A DNA stretch of 64,000 bases from Kibdelosporangium aridum (GTDB lineage: Bacteria; Actinomycetota; Actinomycetes; Mycobacteriales; Pseudonocardiaceae). How positions within the stretch are numbered: position 1 is the first letter of the stretch; every line of letters begins with the position of its first letter. The position numbers and the translations under genes are program-made. The notes beneath the pieces were generated by a model, which searched no databases, was not told the DNA's origin, and saw only the letters and a list, made by a program, of their open reading frames with translations. Shown in pieces: positions 44,747 through 53,331 of the stretch. The stretch lies in NCBI RefSeq assembly GCF_900176515.1, contig NZ_FWXV01000003.1:124001-188000 (forward strand). The letters are read 5' to 3'.

Positions 44747-44927
44747 CGGTGTGCTACAGTTAGCAACGGTCTTAGGTTTTTTGTTCGTGTTTTCAGTACG
44801 CGCTCGCGAAACCTTTGTTTGCGGGCAATGCGTATTTCCTCCGGTTTGACCGGAGAAGGTTCCCGTCGCAGACAGGCCCGGTTCGCCGTATCAATGGCGT
44901 GCCGTATCCGCTGTACAAGGAGAAAAC
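44747..44927 (+). promoter_or_regulatory. Long leader of the cold-shock gene
   Basis: About 180 bases precede cspA. They include a T-rich tract (TTAGGTTTTTTGTTCG near 44772) unusual in this GC-rich DNA and a seven-base-pair hairpin CTCCGGT/ACCGGAG (44839-44855). Long structured leaders of csp mRNAs act as temperature switches in other bacteria; this function is inferred here. An AAGGAGA ribosome site ends the leader. Confidence 0.45.
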
Positions 44928-45131
44928 ATGGCAGAAGGCACCGTGAAGTGGTTCAACTCCGAGAAGGGCTTCGGCTTCATCGCCCCCGAGGACGGTAGCG
45001 CCGACGTGTTCGTGCACTACTCGGAGATCCAGGGCGGCGGCTTCAAGTCGCTCGAGGAGAACCAGCGCGTGCGCTTCGACGTCGGCCAGGGCCAGAAGGG
45101 CCCCCAGGCCACCAGCGTCACCCTGATCTGA
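44928..45131 (+). CDS. cspA: Cold-shock protein, CspA family
   Basis: 67 residues forming a single cold-shock domain. It starts GTVKWFNSEKGFGFI (RNP1) and contains DVFVHYSEI (RNP2), both intact for single-stranded nucleic acid binding. It acts as an RNA chaperone in the cytosol. It has its own leader and terminator and is monocistronic. Confidence 0.97.
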   Translation: MAEGTVKWFNSEKGFGFIAPEDGSADVFVHYSEIQGGGFKSLEENQRVRFDVGQGQKGPQATSVTLI

Positions 45132-45143
45132 CCAAGGATCAAA

Positions 45144-45177
45144 CAGGCAGGCCCCGCCACACGGCGGGGCCTGCCTG
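45144..45177 (+). terminator. Strong terminator after the cold-shock gene
   Basis: Perfect 15-base-pair stem (45144-45158 with 45163-45177), four-base loop, then CGTTTG. It also faces the end of the convergent SGNH hydrolase gene. Confidence 0.9.
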
Positions 45178-45199
45178 CGTTTGACGCAGAGGTCCGTGG

Positions 45200-45862
45200 T
45201 CAGGCGACGAGGCGTAGCCAGGCCGCCGCGAGCGCGGCATGACCGGCTGGCGTCGGGTGTACGCCGTCCACGGCCCAATACTCAGGCCCGGTCGTAGCGG
45301 CGAGCTCGGCGAACATGCCGTCGGCAGCGAGCAGGTGTGCGCCGTATTTGCGCGCGAGTTCGCGCATGGCCTGGATTTTCGGATCCAGGTCAGCACGCCA
45401 CTCCTTCCGCACCTCTTCACCGACGTGCACATCGCCGACCTCTACGAGGCCGCGGATCGGCAGGAGGAACGGCTCGATGAGGATCAGCTCCGCGCCCGTC
45501 TCGGCGAGGGGTGCGAGCAGGCGGTCGTAACCTGCCGCATAGTCCTCCGCTGGGATCACGTAGCCGTCTGGGTCGTATGTGTGCCAGCCCATGTCGTTGC
45601 CGCCGACGAGGATTGACACCACGTCTGGGCGTGTGTCGAGTACGTCCACCTGCCAGCGGGTTTCGAGGTCCATCACCTTGTCTCCGGCGACCCCGGTGTT
45701 CAGCCACGTCACCGGGCGGTCCGGATGCCGCAGGCCCCACTCGCCCGCGATGCGCAGCGGGTAGCCGAACCCGAGGCCGTCTTCGCTTTCCAGCCGTTGG
45801 CAGTCGGTGACCGAATCGCCAGCGAACACCACAGTGCTCCCCGGTCGCAGAGTGATCGTCAT
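45200..45862 (-). CDS. SGNH/GDSL-type esterase or lipase
   Basis: 220 residues. Block I VVFAGDSVTD holds the nucleophile Ser, block II Gly is in NTGVAGDK, block III is VGGNDMGW with the oxyanion Asn, and block V DGVHPTPAG carries the catalytic Asp and His. No signal peptide is visible, so it is cytosolic. It hydrolyses an ester of unknown type. The start overlaps the monooxygenase stop by four bases, so both are expressed together. Confidence 0.94.
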   Translation of the reverse strand: MTITLRPGSTVVFAGDSVTDCQRLESEDGLGFGYPLRIAGEWGLRHPDRPVTWLNTGVAGDKVMDLETRWQVDVLDTRPDVVSILVGGNDMGWHTYDPDGYVIPAEDYAAGYDRLLAPLAETGAELILIEPFLLPIRGLVEVGDVHVGEEVRKEWRADLDPKIQAMRELARKYGAHLLAADGMFAELAATTGPEYWAVDGVHPTPAGHAALAAAWLRLVA

Positions 45863-47346
45863 GCTTTGAACTGCCGAGCCACGGCCTGCTCCAAGGCCTT
45901 TCGATCGAAATCATGATCGCCCGCCCACGCGACGATGCCGTCTGGCCGGACGAGCACGGCGCCCAGTCCGAGGTCGGTCGTCGCTGCGGCCGCGTAACGC
46001 AGCCCGCCCGGCAACGAATCACGCAAACGGCGGTCGGTGCTGAAATCCAGCACGATGCCTCGTCCGTCCTGCATCTGCTCGCCGAGGCGAGTGCCGTCCG
46101 CGAGCTGGAAGTCCGGGACGCTTCGGCCGACCAACGGATCCTCGCTGCCGAGGTCGTAGCGGATCGATGATCCCGACAATTTCTCGAACACATAGGTCGT
46201 TCCGTCACGGGTCCCGAGCAGGTCGCGGATCAGTCCCTGGACCGCTTGGCTATGTGGGTCCGGTCGCATCGCCGCGGCCTGGGCGCGCGTCCAGTCGAGC
46301 ACCCAGGCCCCGATTGGATGGCGCTCGCTGGTGTAGGTGTCGAGAAGCCCGTCTGGCGCATGTCCGTGCACAGTCGCCGCGAGCTTCCACCCCAGGTTCA
46401 TGGCGTCGCCGAGACCGGTGTTGAGTCCCTGTCCTCCCATGGGCGAGTGGATGTGCGCGGCGTCGGCCGCGAGCAGGACGCGTCCCTGCCGGTAGGTCGT
46501 CGTCTGCATCGCCCGGTCGGTGAAGGTCGAGACGAGACGCACTTCGCTCAACGTCACGTCAGTGCCGGACACGCGGCGCAGCACCGCCTGGAGGTGGTCA
46601 CGGGTCGGCTGCTGCGAACGGTCGAAGGCACCGCAGTCGAAGTCCATCACGCCGATGTGCCCCTCCGCGGTCATCTGGACGTACATGCCCGTCGGCGTCA
46701 GGTTGATCCCAGGGCTCAGCTTCTCGGGATCTGCGATGGTGACGAGGCCGACGTAACCGGTGAACTGCGGCTCGGTGCCGACGAAGTCGAAGCCCGCGAG
46801 CCCACGCACCGCGCTGCGTCCGCCATCGCAACCGACGAGCCAGCGCGCCGAGTACTCGTGCTCGCCAGCGTGCACGACCACGCTCTCGTCGTCCTGTTCG
46901 AGGGCTGAGACCGTGACGCCGCGCCTGATCTCCACGCCCAGCTTGACTGCCCGCTCGGACAGCACTGTCTCGACTGCTTCGAGGGTTGTCATCACGCCTT
47001 CCGTTGCCGGGCTGGGAAGCCGGGCCGCCCACGCGGCAACGTCGACCTTGGCCGGGTCGAGCACCATTCCGGCGAAGTGGCCCACGCCACGAGGGGGTGC
47101 CGGCTCGTCCGCGCTGGGATAGTCATCGACACCCGACGCCTCCAGCAGCGAGTGCAGCATCCCGCGACGGTAGAACGCCTCGACCGACGCGAGGGACAGG
47201 CCCCGCATCCCGAGTGGATCCGCCCGCCACGGTGAGCCGGGCTCCGGCTCCCGCTCAAGAACCAGGACAGAACAGCCCGCGAGACCAAGCTCGCAGGCAA
47301 GGAACAAACCAACAGGGCCAGCGCCCACGATCACTACGTCATGCAT
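45859..47346 (-). CDS. FAD-dependent aromatic monooxygenase (class A)
   Basis: 495 residues. The Rossmann FAD motif is VVIVGAGPVGLFLACELG (4-21), the second FAD motif is LLAADAAHIHSPMGGQGLN, and VGCDGGRSAVR is the DG motif. The C-terminal ~110 residues form a thioredoxin-like domain without CxxC, as in polyketide and rifamycin hydroxylases. It should hydroxylate an aromatic substrate using NADPH and oxygen. ATG 47346 fits the Rossmann start. Divergent from the AfsR-like regulator, which may control it. Confidence 0.92.
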   Translation of the reverse strand: MHDVVIVGAGPVGLFLACELGLAGCSVLVLEREPEPGSPWRADPLGMRGLSLASVEAFYRRGMLHSLLEASGVDDYPSADEPAPPRGVGHFAGMVLDPAKVDVAAWAARLPSPATEGVMTTLEAVETVLSERAVKLGVEIRRGVTVSALEQDDESVVVHAGEHEYSARWLVGCDGGRSAVRGLAGFDFVGTEPQFTGYVGLVTIADPEKLSPGINLTPTGMYVQMTAEGHIGVMDFDCGAFDRSQQPTRDHLQAVLRRVSGTDVTLSEVRLVSTFTDRAMQTTTYRQGRVLLAADAAHIHSPMGGQGLNTGLGDAMNLGWKLAATVHGHAPDGLLDTYTSERHPIGAWVLDWTRAQAAAMRPDPHSQAVQGLIRDLLGTRDGTTYVFEKLSGSSIRYDLGSEDPLVGRSVPDFQLADGTRLGEQMQDGRGIVLDFSTDRRLRDSLPGGLRYAAAATTDLGLGAVLVRPDGIVAWAGDHDFDRKALEQAVARQFKA

Positions 47347-47420
47347 GTAGCGAGGCTGACGCGAGCCGCTCACACGGGGCGCACACGACGCTGACACGGG
47401 ATCTGCGCGAAGATCGAAGG

Positions 47421-50400
47421 ATGGACGGGGGTGCGCGGCTTCGCGTCACGCTGCTCGGCGAGTTTCAAGCGTCGCGTGGTGGCGCCGCGCTAACCGTTGC
47501 GGGTGCACGGTTGCAGGGTCTGCTCGCACGGCTGGCGCTCGCTGGCGGACGCGCGGTCGAGCAGAGCGCCCTCATCGACGCGATCTGGGCTGAGGACCCG
47601 CCGACCGGACCCGCACACGCCCTGCAGGCCCTCGTCTCGCGGCTGCGCCGGACCCTCGGCTCAGCCAGCGACATCACGCAGGTCGCGGGCGGTTACCGGC
47701 TGGAGGTGGACGCGGCCGACGTCGACGCGCTGCGGTTCGAGCAACTCGCCGCCGCAGGCCGTGAGCGCCTGCGCGCTGGCGACACCATTGCCGCAGCGGC
47801 AGTCCTCGGCGAGGCCGTGGCGCTGTGGGGCGACCGTCCCGGCACCGAGCCCACGGTCGTCGCCGCGGTAGCGCCCGCCGCAGCGACCCGTCTGGCCCAT
47901 GTCTCGGTTGAGGCCGTCGTCGACCTCGCCGACGCCGAGTTGTCGCTGGGCCGTGCCGACGCGGCCAGCGCGCGCTTGACGGCGTTGCTCGCCGAGCACC
48001 CTGTCCACGAGCGGGCGGTTGCGCTGCTCATGGACGCACTCGCCGCCCAGGGGCGCCAAGCCGAGGCCCTGGCGCTGTACGAGCGAGTCCGGACAACCCT
48101 GGCCGACAACCTCGGCACGGACCCAGGCGCTGCTCTGCGCGAACGCCACCTGAGCCTGCTGCGCGCCGAGCAGCCCGCACCGCAGGCCAGCCCGAGTAAC
48201 CTGCCGGCGCCGCTGACCAGCTTCATCGGGCGTGACGACGATCTCGCCCGGATCGGCACTCTGCTGGCGGCCGGGCGTCTGGTCACCGTGCTGGGTCCCG
48301 GCGGCGCCGGCAAGACCCGGCTCGCTGTCGAGGCGGCCCGCAACCACCGTCACGAGTATCCCGACGGCGCCTGGATGATCGACCTCGCTTCGGTCACCGA
48401 ATCCGACAAGGTCGGCGCAGCCGTGCTCGCCGGGATCGGGCTGCGCGGCGGCCCGATGTTCGAGGCCAGGGCCCAGGGCGCCGAGCTGGACACACTTGTC
48501 GACCACCTCGGCAGCCGGGAAAGCCTGCTGCTGGTCGACAACTGCGAGCACCTGATCGACGCCGTGGCCCATCTGGTCGCGGCGCTGCTGTCCCGATGCC
48601 CCACGCTGCGCGTGCTCGCTACCAGCCGTGAGCCCTTGGCGGTTGACGGCGAGACGTTGGTGCCACTCGGCCCGCTCACGCTGCCCGGCCTGGATGACGG
48701 CGTGGAGCAGGCTCTGCAGACAGCGTCAGTACGCCTGTTCACCGAGCGGGCCGCGGCCGTGCGCCCCGGCTTTGCCGTCGACAAGACGACGCTGCCCCAG
48801 GTCCGGCAGGTGGTCCGCAGCCTGGACGGGATGCCGCTGGCCCTTGAACTGGCCGCGGCTCGGCTTCGTACGTTGTCGCTGCCCGAGCTGGCCGACGGGC
48901 TCTCCGACCGGTTCAGGCTGCTCACCACCGGCAGCCGCACCGCGCTTCCCCGGCACCGGACGCTGCGCGCGGTCATCGCCTGGAGCTGGCAACTGTTGAG
49001 CGACCAAGAGCGTACGGTCGCGGAACGCGTGTCGATCCTGCCCGGTGGCGTCACAACCGCCTCGGCAACCGCTGTGTGCGCGGGCACTGCAGTGCGAGCC
49101 GCAGAGATCCCCGAGCTGCTCGCCAGCCTGGTCGATCGGTCGCTGCTGCAGCTCGCCGCCGACCCGGGCCGCTACCGCATGCTGGAGACGCTGCGCGAGT
49201 ACGGAACCGAGCGCCTGGCCGAGACGGGCGACCTCGGCACCGTCCGTGACCTGGCCGCTGGCTACTTCGTCGAACTGATCGCCCGGTATGACTCGCAGCT
49301 GCGCGGACCTGGTCAGTTGACCGCTATCCGAGGCATCACCGCCGAGTACGACAACGCGCTAGCCGCCCTGCGTCGTCGGTGCGATGTCGGCGATGCCACC
49401 GGCGCGGTCACTCTCGCCCTGAACCTGACGTGGTACTGGTTGATATTCGGCCGACACCGCGACGCGGCCTACTGGTTGGGCGAGGCACTGGCGGTGCCCG
49501 GCGGTGAGCCGACGCTCGACCGTGACTCCGCCCGCGCGATCTACCTGCTCAACCGGGGCGACACCCAGCCAGGGCTGACCGCCGGGCAGACCATGGACGA
49601 CCAGGCAGAGATACGCGAGCTGGCCGACCGGCTGCTCACGTGGCCGTCGTCGCTGCCAGGACGGGCCAGCGCGCTCACCGCGCTCCCACTCGCGATCCTG
49701 CAGCAGGAGCAGGCCGCCCTCGTGATCATCGATCACCTGGCCGACGGCGACGACGTCTGGCTGTCCGGGCTGGCCCACATGTTCCGGGTGCAGATCGCCG
49801 AGAACGAGGGCGATCTCGACAAGGTGCGCACAGACGTGGAGGCGGCACTGGCCTGCTTCCGGCAGGCAGGCGACCGCTGGGGCCAGGCCGCCGTCCTGCC
49901 GATGCGCGCCCAGCTGCGCAAGTACGACGACCTCGACGGCGCGCTGGCCGACCTGCGCGAGGCCCGGTCGCTGGCGGGCGAGTTCGGTTCGCTCAGCCTC
50001 GGCGACGATGTGTTCATCGACCTGCGCTGGATCGACCTGTACCTGCGAAGCGGCGACACCGACCGGGCGATCGCGATGATCGGGTCGGCACGGGAGCGGA
50101 CGCTGCGCGCGAGCTCGCCGGAAATGCTGTTGCTGGTCGAGGCGTGGGAGGCCGTCATCTGGATGCGGCTCGGCGACCTGGAGAGGGCGCGGAAACTGCT
50201 CGACGACGCTGAACGGGGTCTGCACGGCGACACCACGTTCCCCGGCGACCACGCGCGGACACTGATCGGCAGCACACGGGCCACGCTATGCCTGGAGCTC
50301 GGTGACCTGACCGGCGCGCACGAGGCGCTCGCGAAGGCGTACGCGGCGGCGCTGAAGACCCGGGACCTGCCGATTCTGTCGCTGGTGGCGGTGAACGCGG

Positions 50401-50636
50401 CCGCGCTCGTCGAGGCGCACGGAAGACATCACGAGGCCGCCGTCCTGCTCGGCGCCGCCTCCCGGCTGCGCGGCGCTCACGACCACACCGACCGGCAGGT
50501 TCGCGAGCTCACCCGTCGAGGACAGGCCGCGTTGGGCGAGGATGTCTTCGCCACGGCGTACGGCAAGGGTTGGGCGCTGGACAGAAAGACAGCCGTGACC
50601 GAAGTCGCCCCTGCCCGGCTACGCCAGCACTGCTGA
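47421..50636 (+). CDS. AfsR/SARP-type large regulator with BTAD, NTPase and TPR-like regions
   Basis: 1071 residues. An OmpR-type winged helix (about 1-95) and a bacterial transcriptional activation domain (about 100-250) are followed by an NTPase with Walker A GPGGAGKT (292-299), Walker B LLLVDNCEH and TSREPL. A long helical TPR-like C-terminal half completes it. Such regulators activate secondary-metabolite or detoxification genes. It is divergent from the monooxygenase/SGNH pair, its likely target. ATG 47421 fits the DNA-binding domain. The DGPF/ECF42 genes follow after 46 bases. Confidence 0.9.
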   Translation: MDGGARLRVTLLGEFQASRGGAALTVAGARLQGLLARLALAGGRAVEQSALIDAIWAEDPPTGPAHALQALVSRLRRTLGSASDITQVAGGYRLEVDAADVDALRFEQLAAAGRERLRAGDTIAAAAVLGEAVALWGDRPGTEPTVVAAVAPAAATRLAHVSVEAVVDLADAELSLGRADAASARLTALLAEHPVHERAVALLMDALAAQGRQAEALALYERVRTTLADNLGTDPGAALRERHLSLLRAEQPAPQASPSNLPAPLTSFIGRDDDLARIGTLLAAGRLVTVLGPGGAGKTRLAVEAARNHRHEYPDGAWMIDLASVTESDKVGAAVLAGIGLRGGPMFEARAQGAELDTLVDHLGSRESLLLVDNCEHLIDAVAHLVAALLSRCPTLRVLATSREPLAVDGETLVPLGPLTLPGLDDGVEQALQTASVRLFTERAAAVRPGFAVDKTTLPQVRQVVRSLDGMPLALELAAARLRTLSLPELADGLSDRFRLLTTGSRTALPRHRTLRAVIAWSWQLLSDQERTVAERVSILPGGVTTASATAVCAGTAVRAAEIPELLASLVDRSLLQLAADPGRYRMLETLREYGTERLAETGDLGTVRDLAAGYFVELIARYDSQLRGPGQLTAIRGITAEYDNALAALRRRCDVGDATGAVTLALNLTWYWLIFGRHRDAAYWLGEALAVPGGEPTLDRDSARAIYLLNRGDTQPGLTAGQTMDDQAEIRELADRLLTWPSSLPGRASALTALPLAILQQEQAALVIIDHLADGDDVWLSGLAHMFRVQIAENEGDLDKVRTDVEAALACFRQAGDRWGQAAVLPMRAQLRKYDDLDGALADLREARSLAGEFGSLSLGDDVFIDLRWIDLYLRSGDTDRAIAMIGSARERTLRASSPEMLLLVEAWEAVIWMRLGDLERARKLLDDAERGLHGDTTFPGDHARTLIGSTRATLCLELGDLTGAHEALAKAYAAALKTRDLPILSLVAVNAAALVEAHGRHHEAAVLLGAASRLRGAHDHTDRQVRELTRRGQAALGEDVFATAYGKGWALDRKTAVTEVAPARLRQHC

Positions 50637-50682
50637 GGACGAAAGCACCTATCGAGCGGATCGACGCGGAGGAGAACTGACG

Positions 50683-51093
50683 ATGGCCAAGTACCTGCTG
50701 CTCAAGCATTACCGGGGCGCGCCCGCGGCGGTCAACGACGTGCCGATGGACCAGTGGACGCCGGAGGAGGTCTCGGCGCACGTGCAGTACATGCGCCACT
50801 TCGCGGCCAAGCTCCAGCAGACCGGCGAGTTCGTCGACAGCCAGGCGCTGGCGCCCGAGGGCACGTTCGTCCGGTACGACGGCGAGGGCCGCCCGCCGGT
50901 CACCGACGGCCCGTTCGCCGAGACCAAGGACCTCATCGCCGGATGGATGGTGATCGACGTCGACAGCTACGAGCGCGCGGTCGAGCTGGCCGGGGAACTG
51001 TCGGCTGCCCCTGGGGCGGGCGGAAAACCGATCCACGAGTGGCTCGAACTGCGCCCGTTCTACGGCCCGGCGCACGACATCATCACGGGATGA
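50683..51093 (+). CDS. DGPF/YCII-related protein
   Basis: 136 residues with the family motif TDGPFAETKDLIAGWMVIDVDSYERAVE (residues 78-105). It is a small alpha/beta ferredoxin-like fold. Members are encoded next to ECF42 sigma factors, as here. The biochemical role is unknown; an enzyme or sensor feeding the sigma factor has been suggested for the group. A GGAGGAG ribosome site is present, and its stop overlaps the sigma start (ATGA). Confidence 0.93.
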   Translation: MAKYLLLKHYRGAPAAVNDVPMDQWTPEEVSAHVQYMRHFAAKLQQTGEFVDSQALAPEGTFVRYDGEGRPPVTDGPFAETKDLIAGWMVIDVDSYERAVELAGELSAAPGAGGKPIHEWLELRPFYGPAHDIITG

Positions 51094-52247
51094 CTTCCCA
51101 GATGGACGAGGTACTGCTGCGGAGCCTCACGCCGAAGGTGCTCGCGATCATCGTCCGCCGCGGAGCCGACTTCGCGGCAGCCGAAGACGCCGTGCAGGAG
51201 GCGCTGGTCAAGGCGGTCCGTGTCTGGCCAGATGACCCGCCGCGGGACCCTAAGGGGTGGCTGATCACCGTGGCCTGGCGTCAGTTCCTTGACGCGACCC
51301 GCGCGGACGCCGCCCGCCGCCGACGTGAGGATCTCGTCGACGAGGAGCCAGCGCCCGAGCCCGCGCCTTCGGTGGACGACACACTCCAGCTCTACTTCCT
51401 CTGCGCCCATCCGTCGCTGACGCCGTCGTCCGCGGTCGCGCTCACGCTGCGAGCCGTCGGCGGACTGACCACCCGCCAAATCGCCCAGGCCTATTTGGTG
51501 CCCGAAGCGACCATGGCGCAGCGCATCACCCGCGCCAAGCGCACAGTGTCAGGAGTGCGGTTCGACCAGCCCGGCGACGTCGCCACCGTGCTACGCGTCC
51601 TGTACTTGGTCTTCAACGAGGGCTACTCCGGCGACGTGGACCTCGCCGCCGAGGCCATCCGGCTGACCCGGCAACTCGCGGCCGCGATCGACCATCCCGA
51701 GGTGGCGGGGCTGCTTGCCCTCATGCTGCTCCACCACGCCCGACGCGCTACCCGGACGGCACCCGACGGCAGCCTGATACCGCTCGCCGAACAGGACCGC
51801 AGCCGGTGGGACACAGCGTCGATCGCCGAGGGCGTCGAGATCCTGCAGGCGGCGCTGGCCCGCGACCAACTGGGCGAGTTCCAGGCCCAGGCGGCAATCG
51901 CGGCACTGCACGCAGACGCGCCCACCGCGGCGGAAACGGACTGGGAGCAGATCGTCGAGTGGTACGACGAACTCGTGCGTCTCACCGACAGCCCAATCGC
52001 CCGGCTCAACCGCGCAGTCGCCGTCGGCGAGGCCGAGGGACCGCGTGCCGGACTAGCGGCGCTCGCGGCGTTGGACGACTCGCTGCCGCGTCACGCCGCA
52101 GTGGCGGCATACCTCCACGAGCGCGACGGTGACCTCGCCACAGCGGCACGGTTGTACGCCGAGGCGGCCAACAAGGCACCCAACCTCGCCGAGCGCGACC
52201 ACCTCGCGCGCCAGGCCGCCCGGCTCAACGCCCCCGTACGCCGCTGA
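51090..52247 (+). CDS. ECF sigma factor, ECF42 group, with long C-terminal extension
   Basis: 385 residues. Region 2 (about 1-80, FAAAEDAVQEALVKAV) and region 4 (about 100-165, LTTRQIAQAYLVPEATMAQRITRAKR) are followed by a ~210-residue helical extension with FNEGYSGDVDLAAEAIRLTRQL and RLNRAVAVGEAEGP. ECF42 factors lack an anti-sigma factor and use this extension for control, and they typically direct the adjacent DGPF gene. The ATGA overlap supports that pairing. Confidence 0.94.
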   Translation: MTSQMDEVLLRSLTPKVLAIIVRRGADFAAAEDAVQEALVKAVRVWPDDPPRDPKGWLITVAWRQFLDATRADAARRRREDLVDEEPAPEPAPSVDDTLQLYFLCAHPSLTPSSAVALTLRAVGGLTTRQIAQAYLVPEATMAQRITRAKRTVSGVRFDQPGDVATVLRVLYLVFNEGYSGDVDLAAEAIRLTRQLAAAIDHPEVAGLLALMLLHHARRATRTAPDGSLIPLAEQDRSRWDTASIAEGVEILQAALARDQLGEFQAQAAIAALHADAPTAAETDWEQIVEWYDELVRLTDSPIARLNRAVAVGEAEGPRAGLAALAALDDSLPRHAAVAAYLHERDGDLATAARLYAEAANKAPNLAERDHLARQAARLNAPVRR

Positions 52248-52255
52248 CGGTCGAC

Positions 52256-52276
52256 TGTGGACAACCCTGTGGACAA
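52256..52276 (-). promoter_or_regulatory. Two tandem DnaA boxes upstream of rnhA
   Basis: TGTGGACAA occurs at 52256-52264 and again at 52268-52276. Each is the reverse complement of the preferred actinobacterial DnaA box TTGTCCACA, spaced 12 bases start to start. They lie 40-60 bases upstream of the rnhA start, within its promoter region. Confidence 0.6.
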
Positions 52277-52302
52277 CTTCGCCTACGTCGGACGAAGACC
52301 GA

Positions 52303-52308
52303 TAAAGT
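52303..52308 (+). promoter_or_regulatory. -10 element of a probable leaderless rnhA promoter
   Basis: TAAAGT lies seven bases before the GTG start, so the transcript would begin at or next to the start codon. No ribosome site is seen. The DnaA boxes sit about 27 bases upstream, over the expected -35 region. Confidence 0.45.
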
Positions 52309-52315
52309 CGTTTGC

Positions 52316-53005
52316 GTGCAGGGTGATCGCGTCGTGGAGATCTACACGGATGGAGCGTGCATCGGGAACCCCGGGCCGGGCGGTTGGGGTGCCGTGTTGA
52401 GGTACGGGCGCCACGAGAAAGAACTGTATGGCAGCGAATCTGGCACGACGACGAACAACCGCATGGAACTGATGGCTCCCATTCAGGCGCTTCAGGCGTT
52501 GACGCGTCCGTCGGTGGTGCGGATCTACACCGACAGCACCTACGTGAAAGACGGCATCACCTCGTGGTTGCCGAAGTGGAAGGCCAATGGATGGCGGACC
52601 AGCGCGAAACAGCCGGTGAAGAACGTCGACCTCTGGCAGCAACTTGAGGAAGCAGCTGCGGCCCATGAAGTGCAGTGGTTCTGGGTCAAGGGGCACGCGG
52701 GTCACCCGGAGAATGAGCGAGCGGACCAGTTGGCGGTTCGCGGTGCGCAGGAAGCATCCGGAACAGGCGCAGTAATCCCAAAACAACGAACCAAGCAGAC
52801 CCAACGCTGTCAGGCGACAACTCGTGCAGGCGCACCGTGTCAGACGAACGCGGGACCGTCCGGCCTATGCCATGTACACGACCCCGCGCTCCAATGTGGT
52901 GCCATGCAGGCGAACGGAAAGCGGTGCACGGTTGCCAGCGGTGGTGGGCGTTGCGTGCATCACCGCGGCGACGCTGATGTCGATCAAGGGTTGTTCTCGG
53001 TCTGA
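52316..53005 (+). CDS. rnhA: Ribonuclease HI with C-terminal double Cys/His motif
   Basis: 229 residues. The RNase H1 core (1-145) keeps Asp12, Glu51, Asp73, His127 and Asp137, so it should cleave RNA in RNA-DNA hybrids. After a linker, residues 165-216 hold two repeats with Cys165, Cys175, Cys185, His188 and Cys194, Cys204, Cys213, His216 (C-x9-C-x8/9-C-x2-H), probable zinc sites of the type found in short phage and DUF5763-like proteins. The tail may bind nucleic acid. GTG start fits a leaderless transcript. Confidence 0.93.
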   Translation: MQGDRVVEIYTDGACIGNPGPGGWGAVLRYGRHEKELYGSESGTTTNNRMELMAPIQALQALTRPSVVRIYTDSTYVKDGITSWLPKWKANGWRTSAKQPVKNVDLWQQLEEAAAAHEVQWFWVKGHAGHPENERADQLAVRGAQEASGTGAVIPKQRTKQTQRCQATTRAGAPCQTNAGPSGLCHVHDPALQCGAMQANGKRCTVASGGGRCVHHRGDADVDQGLFSV

Positions 53006-53025
53006 GCCAGGCTTTACTCTAGCTG

Positions 53026-53331
53026 ATGGCCTTGTTCGTGCATCTCACCCCGGAGAAGAACGTCCGTGGGATCGTACGATCAGGCATCAAGAAGGGCGCG
53101 AATGGGGTTTTCTGCCTGCCGATTCTGCCTTCCTACGTGATCTCACACCAGTGGTTGCGAGAGCTGCGCCGAGGCACGAACCAGCACCCTTCGCTGACCA
53201 CAGCAGTCGGTGGCTACCGCGAGGTGAGCGTCAACCGGCTGTCATCAGGCGGTATCACTCGCTCGGATGACCGCCAGGATCAGCCACCGTCACCAGAAAT
53301 GTCGGACCCCGCCGCTACGGCTGCCGCATGA
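53026..53331 (+). CDS. Short orphan protein, possibly truncated
   Basis: 101 residues. The first ~50 (ALFVHLTPEKNVRGIVRSGIKKG, then VFCLPILPSYVISHQWLREL) look like the start of an actinobacterial hypothetical family that I recall as longer. The last ~45 residues are low-complexity (Ser/Pro/Ala) and do not look folded, suggesting a frameshift or loss of the C-terminal part. The stop overlaps the next start by four bases. It is either a small real protein or a decaying gene. Confidence 0.45.
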   Translation: MALFVHLTPEKNVRGIVRSGIKKGANGVFCLPILPSYVISHQWLRELRRGTNQHPSLTTAVGGYREVSVNRLSSGGITRSDDRQDQPPSPEMSDPAATAAA

